DNA of 64,000 bases from GCA-003244245 sp963822695 (GCA_963822695.1 CAWGJH010000008.1:248001-312000); one strand, 5' to 3'; positions 9,712-18,970 are shown, counted from the first letter of the stretch. Numbers and translations are program-made. Notes: generated by a model not told the origin, from the letters alone.

Positions 9712-11772
9712 TCAGCCGGCCTGACAGTCGTAAAGGACCTCGGTGCGATCGAAAGCCTTGGCCGCATTGCGTCGGGCTACTGTGGAACCGCCGTAGGAGT
9801 CAGGGCTGACGGCGGAACAGTGCCGTTGCACCCACTCGGTGCGCTGCGTGGCCACCCCGCCTTGGCTCGCCCCGTCACTCAGGCCAGGGTCGCTCCGGTC
9901 AGGACCACCGAGGCCCTGACCACCGAGGCCCTGAGCACCGAGCAGGACGAACCGCAGCTGTCCCCGCTGGACCCACTGGGCGAGCGTCGCCACGGTCGGA
10001 GCGGGGTCCTGGCCGGAGAACCCACCCATGCCGATGACGGTCGCGTCACTGTGGATGAGGTAGGCCTCGGCGGCGCTCGCCCCGCCCGCAACGGCCAGGG
10101 TGATCCGCATGCCACCAGAGTTGGCCTGGGCGTAAGCCAAGATAGTGCGCTGGGCGACGGTCATGTCACCGCGCATGGCGCCCTGAAACCGCGCGGGCAA
10201 TCCGCCCCGGGCCCGTCCCTGCGGACCGGCCTGGGCGAGCGCGCCACCGCTGGACGCGAACGCGGTGGCGCTGGACCACACGCCGGGGGCAAGCAGCAAC
10301 GCGACAACGCTCAGCACCCCGGCCACCCGGGACATCCGGGCCGAAAACAACCGCCCCGCCACGAGCAGCACCACGGCGAGGGTCCCGACGGCGACGACGG
10401 CGTAGCGCAGCCAGCCGTTCCACGACGTGTCCCGGGACACCAGCACCCACGCCCAGAGGACCGTCAGCGTCACCGCCGACGGGAGCAGCATCCAGCGATA
10501 CCCACCAGGCTGGCGGTAGTGGCGTCCCATCGCGGCCACCCCGGCGGCGGTCACCGCAGCGAGGGCCGGGGCCATCTCCGTGGTGTAGTACGAGTGGAAG
10601 CCCCCCCGCGCATAGCTCAGCACCAGTCCAACCAGGAGTAACCAGCCACCCCAGAGAAACCAGCCAGCCCGGCGCGCCGGCTCCGGGGGCAGCCCGGACC
10701 GCCTCTGGCGGACCCCTGCGATGGCGACAGCGACCAGCACCAGCAGGCACAACGGCAGCAGCCAGCTGATCTGGCCGCCGACCTGCTCGCCGAACAAGCG
10801 GGTGATGCCGGAGCGGCCGCCGAAACCGCCATGACCGCCGCGGGCCCCGCTCCATGGGCCACCACCGGGGCCACTACTGGCACCACCTGATCCGCCGACC
10901 AGTTCACGGCCGACGTTGCGGCCGAAGATGCGGCCCAGGCCGTTGTAGCCGATCACCAGGTTGAGCACGGACCCATCGGTGCTTCCGCCGATGTAGGGCT
11001 TGGGCCCAGGCCAGGCGCTGACCAGCGCCACCCACCACAACGAGCTGGCCAACAGCACGACCCCGGCGCCGAGCACATCGAGCAGCCGGCGGCGCACCGA
11101 CGCTGGTGAGCCGACCAGGTAGGCCACGGCGAAGGCCGGGACCACGATCCATGCTTGCAGCATCTTGGTGACGAAGCCGAGGCCGAGGAACACCGCCGCC
11201 AGCAGCAGCCAGCGGGTCGCCCTGGCCGGCTCGAGGGGGCGTTGCACGGACCTGGTGAACGCGTAGGCCCCAGCCACCAGCAGCAGCACCATCAACGTGT
11301 CGGGGTTGGTGTCGCGGTTGATCGCCACGGTCACCGGGGTGAGCGCGAACACCAGCGCGGCCAGCAATGCGACGTGCTCACCCGCCCACAGCCGTACCGT
11401 GCGATGCAGCAGGAACACTGCGGCCACCCCCTCGAGGACCTGGGGCAACAGCAGCGACCAACCGTGATAACCGAAGACTGCGGCAGACAGCACCATCGGC
11501 CAGAACGCCATCGGCGGTTTGTCCACGGTGACCACGCCAAGCGGGTCAAAGGAGCCGAACACGAAGTTGGTCAGGTTCGCCGACATCGACTTCACCGCGG
11601 CGGAGTAATACGGGTTGCCCCACCCCTCCGCGCCGATCCGCCACGCGTACAGCACCGCGGCGACCGCACACATCACGACCAGGGCTAGTGGGTGCCACCT
11701 GCCGGGGCTGCCGGGCGCTGCGTCTACCGATGCCGAGGTGGCCTGCTCAGGAATCTTGACCATCGCGGTCAC
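9712..11772 (-). CDS. GT39-family (ArnT/PMT-like) membrane glycosyltransferase
   Basis: A 686-residue membrane protein with about twelve helices. The N-terminal half carries the DKPP motif (VVTVDKPPMAFWP) and the INRDTNPDTLMV stretch typical of the GT39 dolichyl/polyprenyl-phosphate mannosyltransferase and ArnT superfamily. A Gly/Ser-rich loop lies in the middle (about residues 290-320) and a soluble C-terminal domain follows. It should transfer sugar from a polyprenyl-phosphate donor on the outer face of the membrane. Its GTG start overlaps the stop of the GT2-GtrA gene by four bases. GT2 enzymes often make the polyprenyl-phosphate sugar used by GT39 enzymes, so a pathway pair is likely. Confidence 0.85.
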   Translation of the reverse strand: MTAMVKIPEQATSASVDAAPGSPGRWHPLALVVMCAVAAVLYAWRIGAEGWGNPYYSAAVKSMSANLTNFVFGSFDPLGVVTVDKPPMAFWPMVLSAAVFGYHGWSLLLPQVLEGVAAVFLLHRTVRLWAGEHVALLAALVFALTPVTVAINRDTNPDTLMVLLLVAGAYAFTRSVQRPLEPARATRWLLLAAVFLGLGFVTKMLQAWIVVPAFAVAYLVGSPASVRRRLLDVLGAGVVLLASSLWWVALVSAWPGPKPYIGGSTDGSVLNLVIGYNGLGRIFGRNVGRELVGGSGGASSGPGGGPWSGARGGHGGFGGRSGITRLFGEQVGGQISWLLPLCLLVLVAVAIAGVRQRRSGLPPEPARRAGWFLWGGWLLLVGLVLSYARGGFHSYYTTEMAPALAAVTAAGVAAMGRHYRQPGGYRWMLLPSAVTLTVLWAWVLVSRDTSWNGWLRYAVVAVGTLAVVLLVAGRLFSARMSRVAGVLSVVALLLAPGVWSSATAFASSGGALAQAGPQGRARGGLPARFQGAMRGDMTVAQRTILAYAQANSGGMRITLAVAGGASAAEAYLIHSDATVIGMGGFSGQDPAPTVATLAQWVQRGQLRFVLLGAQGLGGQGLGGPDRSDPGLSDGASQGGVATQRTEWVQRHCSAVSPDSYGGSTVARRNAAKAFDRTEVLYDCQAG

Positions 11773-13061
11773 AACGCGCCGTCCTTATCCGCACCCTGAT
11801 GAGCATCCGCGAAAGTCTGGATTCTGTTGGTGAACACCCACGCCCGCAGCAGCAGGAACCGCCCGGCTGTGCCGACGACCGAGGCCGCCAGCAACACCGT
11901 GACCTCCAGCCACCGCGACGGTCGAGCGACTAACGCCTGCAACGCCAGCAGTGCCCCCGAAGTGAGCGCGTAGTACAACGCGAAGACGACCAGGCCCTGC
12001 AGGTGGACCCGCTGCTTGGACACACCGGTGCCGGCGAAGGTCAGCCGCCGGTTCGCCTCAGTGTTCAGCAAGCTCACCAGCACCAGCGCGGCCAGATTCG
12101 CCACCAGCGGCGGTGACCACGAGCGCACCAGCGCATACAGCGCGGCCGTTGCCGCCGTGGAGACCAGACCGATCAGTCCGAAAGCGGCCAGCTGCCACAG
12201 CAAGCCGCCCTCGCGCGCGGCCAGCACCGCATCCGGGTGCGCGGAACGTGGCGCCGGTCGTCGGGGCAAGTCCGCCACCTGCGCCGCACCCGTGACCTTG
12301 GCTCGGGCCACCCGCACCAGTCCGCGGACGTCCCCCACGGCGGTGGACACTATCCGGACCCGGCTATCGACGTCCTCCACCCAGTCAACAGGCACCTCAT
12401 GCACCCGCAACCCGTTGTGTTCGGCGAGTAGCAGCAACTCGGTGTCGAAGAACCACCCGTCATCCTGCACGTGCGCCAGCAATGGGTGGACCACGTCGGT
12501 ACGGGCCGCCTTGAACCCACACTGTGCGTCAGAGAACTGAGCGCCGTGGGTGAGCCGGATCATCGCGTTATAACACCGGGAGATCACCTCCCGGCGGGGA
12601 CTACGTACGGTGCGGGCACCGGGTGCCAGCCGGGAACCGATCGCGATGTCGGAGTGACCGTTCACCAGCGGAACGACCAACGGTAGCAACGCGTCCAAGC
12701 TGGTGGACAGGTCCACGTCCATGTAGACCACGACGTCGGCATCGCTGTATGACCAGGCAGTGCGCAGCGCGTGCCCGCGTCCCTTGCGGTCCAGGTGCAG
12801 CACCCGCACCCGGTCGTCGGACTCGGCGAACTCAGTCGCCACCCGCAGCACCCCGTCGGTGCTGGCATTGTCCACCACAGTGATCGTCCACTCGAAGGGG
12901 AACTGATCATCCAGGTAAGAACGCAGCACCCGCAGGCAGCCTGGCAACGCGCGTTCCTCGTTGTACACCGGCACTACCACATCCACCGTGGCGATCCGCC
13001 CCACCGACCACCGCCGCACGCCAACGTCGGGAGCACCGTGGCGTTCCCTGGTCATCACCAT
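11769..13061 (-). CDS. GT2 polyprenyl-phosphate glycosyltransferase fused to a GtrA-like membrane domain
   Basis: A two-domain protein of about 430 residues. The N-terminal GT2 fold (VVVPVYNEE, then DVDLS as the metal-binding DxD-type motif) resembles dolichol/polyprenyl-phosphate sugar synthases. The C-terminal about 130 residues form four helices of the GtrA family. The fusion should charge a polyprenyl phosphate and help flip it. ATG 13061 and ATG 13055 both follow GAGG-type boxes; the longer frame from 13142 is unlikely. It is translationally coupled to the GT39 gene downstream. Confidence 0.85.
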   Translation of the reverse strand: MVMTRERHGAPDVGVRRWSVGRIATVDVVVPVYNEERALPGCLRVLRSYLDDQFPFEWTITVVDNASTDGVLRVATEFAESDDRVRVLHLDRKGRGHALRTAWSYSDADVVVYMDVDLSTSLDALLPLVVPLVNGHSDIAIGSRLAPGARTVRSPRREVISRCYNAMIRLTHGAQFSDAQCGFKAARTDVVHPLLAHVQDDGWFFDTELLLLAEHNGLRVHEVPVDWVEDVDSRVRIVSTAVGDVRGLVRVARAKVTGAAQVADLPRRPAPRSAHPDAVLAAREGGLLWQLAAFGLIGLVSTAATAALYALVRSWSPPLVANLAALVLVSLLNTEANRRLTFAGTGVSKQRVHLQGLVVFALYYALTSGALLALQALVARPSRWLEVTVLLAASVVGTAGRFLLLRAWVFTNRIQTFADAHQGADKDGAL

Positions 13062-13346
13062 CGACCTCACCTCACCCCTCAAGAGCTGTTCGGAACCTAT
13101 GCCTCTAGGTATGGCCCGGTGATGTGCAAGCAACCTGAACACAACCTCAAAGTTCGCCGGGAACGCGCGAGTATCGCTGATCGGTACTACCGGTTGGTGC
13201 CTTCTGAGCTTTCCTCGTAGCGCGGAAAGGACTTGCCAATGTCATCGTCGAGTGGGTAGTATGTGGGATACAACTCACGCAGACGTCAGCCCGATGTCGA
13301 AATGACCCGATATCAGGCTGCACAGCCCCGGTCGCAGGTGAGTGGA

Positions 13347-14036
13347 ATGATCCAGCTTGAGGACGTCACCAAGACGTACCGGATGGGTAAGCGTGAGGTG
13401 CGGGCACTCTACGGTGTCAACCTCGCCATCGACGACGGTGAGCTGGTCGCCATCATAGGCCCGTCCGGGTCGGGCACGAGCACGCTTATGTACATCCTGG
13501 GCTGTGTGGACGTCCCCACCAGCGGGCGCTACCTGCTCGATGGCATCGACGTCAGCAGTCTGTCCGGAAACCAGCTGGCCAAGATTCGTAGCACCAAGAT
13601 CGGGTTTGTGTTCCAGTCGTGCAACCTGGTCTCGCGCGCCAGCATAATCCGTAACGTCGAACTTCCGTTGGTCTACGCCGGGGTGCGGGATCGGCGCCGC
13701 TCGGCCCAGTTGCTGGAGCAGATGGGGCTGGGCGAGCGCCAGAAGCACCTGCCCAATGAGCTTTCCAGCAGTCAGCGGCACCGGGTGGCGATCGCCCGAG
13801 CGCTGATCAACGACCCCGCGATCCTGCTCGCCGACGAGCCCACGGGCGACCTCGACACGGCGGCCAGCACCGAGATCGTAACGTTGTTGGGTGACCTGAG
13901 CGGAGCCGGTCGCACGGTTGTGATCATCACTCACAAAGAGGAAGTCGCCCGATTCGCCAAGCGGGTTGTGCGGCTGCGCGAGGGGCGCATCGTGAGCGAC
14001 CAGGTACAGCGGAACGGGTCGGCGGTCAGCGCGTGA
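13347..14036 (+). CDS. ABC transporter ATP-binding protein with non-canonical nucleotide-binding motifs
   Basis: A 229-residue MacB/LolD-type ATPase domain. Walker A is GPSGSGTS at 38-45, so the invariant lysine is T44 (codon ACG rather than AAG). The signature is LSSSQ at 139-143 instead of LSGGQ. Walker B (ILLADEP, 159-165), the D-loop and a histidine switch (ITHKEE) are present. No permease gene is adjacent, since the next gene is a convergent peptidase. It is therefore an orphan that probably cannot hydrolyse ATP normally. The start at ATG 13347 follows an AGGTGAG box and begins the standard first strand (MIQLEDVTKTY). Confidence 0.85.
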   Translation: MIQLEDVTKTYRMGKREVRALYGVNLAIDDGELVAIIGPSGSGTSTLMYILGCVDVPTSGRYLLDGIDVSSLSGNQLAKIRSTKIGFVFQSCNLVSRASIIRNVELPLVYAGVRDRRRSAQLLEQMGLGERQKHLPNELSSSQRHRVAIARALINDPAILLADEPTGDLDTAASTEIVTLLGDLSGAGRTVVIITHKEEVARFAKRVVRLREGRIVSDQVQRNGSAVSA

Positions 14037-14095
14037 CGGGCTGAACCGCCTGCTAGTGATGGTTCTTCCTGGCCACCAGCGCCGCGAGGGTAGCG

Positions 14096-15715
14096 CTACA
14101 ACGCGCTGGATAGGGTGCGGTCAAGCGTCTCGATCGTCTTGGCGAAGGTCAGGATCTGGCCGTAGATCAGGTTCTTGTCCAGTTTGTCCAGATCCAGTTG
14201 CTCGGGGTGCTGAGCATCGCCAGCCTGGAGCAGGTAGGTGGGCAGGGGAATGAATGACACCATCCCGAGTCCACCGGCGTAGAGGGGTGCCCCCTCGCCG
14301 AGATACAGGGGAGGGGTGCCCGGGAGCACAGTGGCGGTCGGGAAGTTGGGCCAACCGCTTTGGTTGACGCTAGCGACGGCAGACAGATAGGAGTTCCGTT
14401 CGGCGTTGACGGCATTGACAGCGTTTCTCGTCTGCGCCGTGTAGGTGGTACCCCACTCGTAGCCGCCGGTTGCCGCGTAGTTCCCAGTCTCCGGATCATT
14501 TATCCACATCGTGCAACCAAGGTGTTCAACCGTCACGCCCACTACCGCTCGTTGGTAGATGTCAGGATGGTCGAGCATCCAGACGCTGATCGCGTCAGTG
14601 CCCCACTCGGGTCTTGCGTTGGGGATGGTGCGCGTGAACTGAGGTAGTTGAAAGTGTCCCGTGACGAGAGAAAAGTATAGATGGCGGTTGCGCGAGGGTA
14701 ACCTTGCGAAGTGCTTCGCCAACGCAAGGAGCCCCAGTCCGCCATTTTCCTCGGTGGCGTTGGGGCCGTCGGTGTGCGTGTTAATGATCATGTTTTCACC
14801 GGTCGATCCCGAGCCCTTCAGCCATCCCCAGATGGTCTCGGTCGCCGCGCCAACAGTGATGTCCGCAGTGAGCACGAGGGTGGCTGCAGCCTGTCCGGTG
14901 GCGGCAGCCTGGGCCAACTCGGATCCGGTGGAGTCTCCAACCCACAGCGCCGGGCATCCCGCATCGTCCGGGGTAGCCAAGCCGGAAATCGACGGGTACG
15001 GGGTGGTGAACGGGTTGTACTGGTTGATGATCTCGTCATCGGGCATACCCGTCCAGGCGCATACCACCCCGAGCGCTCCGGCATTCTTGGCGTCGAGCAG
15101 GGGGATCGCGTTGAAGATTCCCTGCCAGGCCGGATTGGTCAGGGCGGTGGCATACGCCTTGTATGCCGCGGCGGCCTGGTCCGAGGATTTGCCCGGGTCG
15201 TAGCCGCCGGTCGCGACCTGGCCGGTGGCGAGCGAAAACGTCGAGGGCAGCGCCCGCACGAGAGCGATGGACCCCCTCGCCGGTGCCCAGAATTCGGGGG
15301 TGTAGCCCGGGCGGGACGAGTCTGGAGTAGCCGGTGGACAGGTGCCAAGGTCGACAAGCTTGCCGGTGACGCCACTGTCTGAGGTCTTTCCCGAGTACGG
15401 GTAGTAGTAGGTAACCGGAACGGGGCGGGGGTGGGCGACGACGGGCGTCGTTATCGAGAGAGAGTAGTCGCGAGCCAGCCAGCGATTGAAGGTGAGACGA
15501 TCTCTCTTCAGGGTAAATCCTGGGATGGCGGCGAAGTGCTCAGAAAGCCAGTTAACGTACCTGGTGTGTCCGATACTGCCGGTGTACCTCGTCCCGAAAT
15601 TTACCAGCTGGTTCTGCCACCTCCATATCTCGTCCGCGCTCGGAATTCCCCCGGTCGAGCGGGAGATTCCGGCAGGCCGGGGTGTGTGACCTTCACCGCG
15701 GGCTGATGTAGGCAT
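14096..15715 (-). CDS. M28-like metallopeptidase with PA-type insert
   Basis: A 539-residue protein of the M28 (aminopeptidase Y-like) fold. Putative zinc-site residues are H and D in NTHTDGPN, glutamates in TEENGG and another in VEHLG. A protease-associated domain lies in the middle. I see no convincing signal peptide. The start at ATG 15715 is set by a GGAGGAA box eight bases upstream. The peptidase class is reasonably clear; substrate and cellular location are not. Confidence 0.7.
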   Translation of the reverse strand: MPTSARGEGHTPRPAGISRSTGGIPSADEIWRWQNQLVNFGTRYTGSIGHTRYVNWLSEHFAAIPGFTLKRDRLTFNRWLARDYSLSITTPVVAHPRPVPVTYYYPYSGKTSDSGVTGKLVDLGTCPPATPDSSRPGYTPEFWAPARGSIALVRALPSTFSLATGQVATGGYDPGKSSDQAAAAYKAYATALTNPAWQGIFNAIPLLDAKNAGALGVVCAWTGMPDDEIINQYNPFTTPYPSISGLATPDDAGCPALWVGDSTGSELAQAAATGQAAATLVLTADITVGAATETIWGWLKGSGSTGENMIINTHTDGPNATEENGGLGLLALAKHFARLPSRNRHLYFSLVTGHFQLPQFTRTIPNARPEWGTDAISVWMLDHPDIYQRAVVGVTVEHLGCTMWINDPETGNYAATGGYEWGTTYTAQTRNAVNAVNAERNSYLSAVASVNQSGWPNFPTATVLPGTPPLYLGEGAPLYAGGLGMVSFIPLPTYLLQAGDAQHPEQLDLDKLDKNLIYGQILTFAKTIETLDRTLSSAL

Positions 15716-15765
15716 CGTGACTTCCTCCTGAGCGGCACAGTCAAGGGTCACAGTCAAGATTAGGC

Positions 15766-16872
15766 TTATCGACGCCGCGCGACCTGGGCTGTGATGGCGG
15801 CGAGCTGCTCGTGGGTGCGCCGCACGTCGAAGGCGTCAGCGGCTAGCCGGGCGGCGGACGCCTCGACGGCGCGCAGGTCACGATCGCCTAGCCGCAGCGC
15901 GACGGCGTCGGCCAGCGCTGCGACGTCGCCGGCCGGCACCCGGGCACCCACGCTGGCGGTGATGACCTCCGCGAGGCCGGGGATGTCGGAGACCACCACG
16001 GAACAACCGCTAGCCAGCGCCTCGAGCAGGGTGAGCGACAGGCCTTCCCAGCGTGATGGCAGGACTACCACGTCGGCCGCCGCGTACCAGGGGCGGGGAT
16101 CGGTGACCGAGGGCACGAACCGCACGCTGGGCGGGGCGCAGCTGCGCAAGGTGGGCAGCAGGTCACCGTCGCCGATGATGCACAGCTGCGCCGCTGGGCA
16201 GTGCCGCCGCACCTGGGGCCACGCCGTGAGCAGCACGTCCTGCCCCTTCTGCCGGGTGATCCGACCGAGGCACACCGTCAGGGGCGTCTCCCGGTCGATT
16301 CCCAGCCGGTCCCGGGCGGCGGCGCGGGTCTGCTCGGCGGCCGGTGTGAAGCTCGCCAGATCAACGCCGTTGCGGATGACGACGTGGCGGGCGCCCACCT
16401 GCCGGTGGCGGGCATGGGCGGCCTCGCCCTCACCGACGCACACCAGCAGGTCGGTCCACCGCGCCGCGAGGCGTTCCCAGGCCAGCGCACCGCGCGCGGT
16501 CGCCCCCCGAACCGCCAGCCAGGACCAGCCGTGCGGTTGGAACAGGGTGGGGCGCTCGCCGTGTACCGCGAGCCGCCCAGCCAACCCCGCCTTCGCCGAG
16601 TGCAGGTGCACCACGTCGGGCTGGACCTGGCTGACCAGCCGGCGCAGCCGCCGCGTCTCGGACACGGTGTCCACCCCGGGCGAACGAGTCGCGGGCCAGT
16701 GCAGCCGCGGTACCCCGTGCGCGCCCAACTCGGTGGCGAGGTGCCCGCCGGAGGGACAGGCGACCACGACCTGCCAGCCTCGGGCGAGCTGGTCGGCGGC
16801 CACTGTCGCGACGTAACGGGCTACCCCGGCGTCGGTGGGCTGGGCCGCGTGCAGCACCCGCAGGGGACTCAC
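15766..16872 (-). CDS. GT4-family glycosyltransferase
   Basis: A 368-residue GT-B glycosyltransferase. The N-terminal half contains the DAGVARYV nucleotide-sugar acceptor region. The C-terminal half carries LGRITRQKGQDVLL, the donor-site stretch VLPSRWEGLSLTLLEALASG with the conserved glutamate of the E-x7-E motif, and SDIPGLAEV. The start at GTG 16872 overlaps the deacetylase stop by four bases. It probably adds a hexose in extracellular polysaccharide or glycolipid assembly; donor and acceptor are unknown. It is the last gene of a four-gene minus-strand run. Confidence 0.85.
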   Translation of the reverse strand: MSPLRVLHAAQPTDAGVARYVATVAADQLARGWQVVVACPSGGHLATELGAHGVPRLHWPATRSPGVDTVSETRRLRRLVSQVQPDVVHLHSAKAGLAGRLAVHGERPTLFQPHGWSWLAVRGATARGALAWERLAARWTDLLVCVGEGEAAHARHRQVGARHVVIRNGVDLASFTPAAEQTRAAARDRLGIDRETPLTVCLGRITRQKGQDVLLTAWPQVRRHCPAAQLCIIGDGDLLPTLRSCAPPSVRFVPSVTDPRPWYAAADVVVLPSRWEGLSLTLLEALASGCSVVVSDIPGLAEVITASVGARVPAGDVAALADAVALRLGDRDLRAVEASAARLAADAFDVRRTHEQLAAITAQVARRR

Positions 16873-17567
16873 CAACGCAGGTGGTGCCGGTACCACTTGG
16901 CGAGCAGTCGCAGCGACCCGTCACGGTCCCCGATGTAGGTGCGGGGCAGGGCGTGCAGACCGGTCAGCTGGGACCTCCAGATCGCGCATCCGTAGTGGTA
17001 GCCGGCAGCGCGCACCGCGTTGACGGCCAGCCCGTCCAGCTGCCCGTAGGGGTAGCAGAAGCCCGCGACCTCCTGACCGGACACCTCCTGCAGGATGGTC
17101 CGGCTCCCCGAGACCTCGGCGGTCAGGACATCGCTGCGGCTCTCGGTCGAGGTCAGCGACACGTGCCGCCGACCGTGCGAGCCGATTTCCATGTCGCTGG
17201 CCGCCGCATAGTGGATCTCCTCAGCCGTCATGAGGGCTTTGCGGGGACCCGCTTCGTCCCAGGAGTTGGCGCCGCCGAGCAGGTCGGCGATCACGAACAC
17301 GGTCGCGGTGAAGCCGAATCGCGCCAGCGCGGGCAGTACGTACTCGCAGAAGTCTGCGTAGCCGTCGTCGAAGGTGAGCCCGACCAGACCCCGGTCAGTG
17401 CCCTCACGCCGGGCCGCCAGCAGTTCGCGCATCGAGGTGCCCCGGAGGCCCCGCCGGTGCAACCAGCGCAGCTGCTGCTCGAACCGGGCGGGGCGTACGG
17501 TCACGAGATAGGGGTCCTGCTCATACGGCGCCACGGAGTGGTACATCAACACCAGCGGTTCACTCAT
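16869..17567 (-). CDS. Polysaccharide deacetylase (CE4 / NodB fold)
   Basis: A 232-residue single-domain deacetylase. Motif 1 is TFDDGYAD (catalytic base D and zinc ligand D) and motif 2 is SHGRRHV (H-x3-H zinc ligands). There is no clear signal peptide, so it may act on a cytoplasmic or membrane-attached glycan precursor. It overlaps the upstream LuxR regulator by eight bases and the GT4 gene by four, which indicates one operon. CE4 enzymes next to GT4 enzymes are common in capsule or exopolysaccharide clusters. Confidence 0.88.
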   Translation of the reverse strand: MSEPLVLMYHSVAPYEQDPYLVTVRPARFEQQLRWLHRRGLRGTSMRELLAARREGTDRGLVGLTFDDGYADFCEYVLPALARFGFTATVFVIADLLGGANSWDEAGPRKALMTAEEIHYAAASDMEIGSHGRRHVSLTSTESRSDVLTAEVSGSRTILQEVSGQEVAGFCYPYGQLDGLAVNAVRAAGYHYGCAIWRSQLTGLHALPRTYIGDRDGSLRLLAKWYRHHLRW

Positions 17568-18234
17568 GGCGGGAACCGACCCGGGTGTGGCGAAGTGCCT
17601 CTCGTGCCACGGTGACGGCCTCCAGCCGGCTGTGCACGCTCAGCTTCGCGAAGATCTTGTTGGTGTGGGTACGGACCGTGTTCGCCGACATCCCGAGCTT
17701 GTCGGCGATCTCCGCTGGGCAGTGGCCCTGCGCCAGGCACATCAGCACGTCGTGCTCTCGGCGGGTCAGGACGTCCAGCGGTCCTTCGCGGCGCTGCGCC
17801 TGCCCGACGTCGGCCCGCAGCTCCCGCAGGACGCTGCCCAGTTGCTCTGGAGGAAAGCAGGCCTGCCCCTGACCAGCGCACCGCAGCGCGTGGGCGAGCG
17901 CATCGATCGAGGACTCCTTCGACACCCACCCGTCGGCTCCCGCCCGCGCGGCGTCAACAGCCTGCTCATGATCACGGCTCGCGGTGAGGACCACGACGCG
18001 CGCGGGCGGCCATGCCGTGCGGAACAGCGTCAGCAGCGTGGCCGCGTTGTGGCCCTGCGTGACCTCGATGGTGATCACGTCCGGGCGCAGCAGGGTGGCG
18101 AGTACATCGGGGTGGGGATCCCGTGTCGTACAGTGCCCGACAACGACGATGTCGGGTGTGGTGGACAGCCTGGCCGCGAGCGCCTCGATCAGCATTTGTT
18201 GGTCATCGACCAGCATTACCCGGAGCGGAATCAC
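17560..18234 (-). CDS. LuxR-type response regulator with Glu in place of the phospho-acceptor Asp
   Basis: A receiver domain (about residues 1-120) followed by a GerE/LuxR helix-turn-helix (about 160-224). The acidic pair D10-D11 and the lysine K106 are retained, but the acceptor position in RPDVITIEV is E57 (codon GAG). Glutamate at this site often mimics phosphorylation, so the protein may be constitutively active or phosphate-independent. I start at GTG 18234, which matches the usual receiver N terminus. An ATG at 18285 would place three repeat copies inside the coding region. It lies first in the run with the deacetylase and GT4 genes. Confidence 0.85.
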   Translation of the reverse strand: MIPLRVMLVDDQQMLIEALAARLSTTPDIVVVGHCTTRDPHPDVLATLLRPDVITIEVTQGHNAATLLTLFRTAWPPARVVVLTASRDHEQAVDAARAGADGWVSKESSIDALAHALRCAGQGQACFPPEQLGSVLRELRADVGQAQRREGPLDVLTRREHDVLMCLAQGHCPAEIADKLGMSANTVRTHTNKIFAKLSVHSRLEAVTVAREALRHTRVGSRHE

Positions 18235-18244
18235 GCTGTGAACC

Positions 18245-18297
18245 GCGCCCCATTGAACCGTGCCCCATTGAGAACTGTGCCCCATTGGACTGTGCCA
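18245..18297. repeat. Three copies of an 11-bp motif upstream of the regulator start
   Basis: The motif G(C/T)GCCCCATTG occurs at 18245-18255, 18260-18270 and 18277-18287, with a truncated fourth copy (GTGCC) at 18292. Start-to-start spacing is 15, 17 and 15 bases. It fills the gap between the two LuxR regulators and is a candidate binding site for one of them. Confidence 0.6.
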
Positions 18298-18307
18298 CCA
18301 ATCACGG

Positions 18308-18970
18308 CTATCCCGTCCTCGTGCGGCCCTCCGGGCCGTGCTGGTCGTGATCGACGAGGTTGTAGCGCACAGCGAAGGTGGCGGCCTCGAGTCGGGAGTG
18401 CACTCCGAGTTTGGTCAGCAGAGCCTGCACGTGACTTCGCACGGTGGTCGTCGAGACGCCGAGCCGCAGTGTCATCGCCGGGGTATCGAGCCCCTCGACG
18501 AGCAAGGCGAGGCATTCTCGCTCGCGGGCCGTCAGGTGAGCCGCGAGCCGGCGTGCTTCGGAGACGTCGGATCGCGTGCTGGTCGCCCGGGGTGCGTCCA
18601 GCACGACCGCACCGTCGATGACCCGTTCCAGCGCTTGGACCAGCTTGCGGACACCCCATGTCTTGTGCACGTATCCGGCTGCCCCCAACCGGACGGCCTG
18701 GCGCATCGCGTCGGTATCATCGTCTGCCGTGAGGATGAGTATCCGGGTCGCCGGGCTCACCTCGATAATGTGACAGATCGCGGTAACTCCGTCGCCATCG
18801 GAGAAGCGCCGACCTAATAGGCAGATATCGGGCCGTTGATGACGGACCGCCTCGATCGTCCCGGTAAGGCTTCGGGCCACCGCCGGTACTCGGAATCCCT
18901 GCCCGACCAGTACTGAGACCAGTGATTCCACGAACACCGCGTGGTCGTCGCCGAGCACGATACTGGTCAT
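18308..18970 (-). CDS. LuxR-type response regulator with Gly in place of the phospho-acceptor Asp
   Basis: A 220-residue receiver plus LuxR helix-turn-helix protein, a relative of the neighbour downstream. The acidic pair (D8-D9) and K103 are kept. The acceptor position in RPDICLLGRRFSDGDG is G53 (codon GGT), so classical phosphotransfer is impossible. No histidine kinase is adjacent. Such atypical receivers can respond to small ligands or dimerise constitutively; which applies here is unknown. The C-terminal HTH (LTARERECLALL) looks functional. Confidence 0.85.
   Translation of the reverse strand: MTSIVLGDDHAVFVESLVSVLVGQGFRVPAVARSLTGTIEAVRHQRPDICLLGRRFSDGDGVTAICHIIEVSPATRILILTADDDTDAMRQAVRLGAAGYVHKTWGVRKLVQALERVIDGAVVLDAPRATSTRSDVSEARRLAAHLTARERECLALLVEGLDTPAMTLRLGVSTTTVRSHVQALLTKLGVHSRLEAATFAVRYNLVDHDQHGPEGRTRTG

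Noticed and set aside
10166..10855. 229-codon frame inside the GT39 gene
   Set aside because: Same-strand shadow in another frame, Arg/Gly/Pro-rich without domains.
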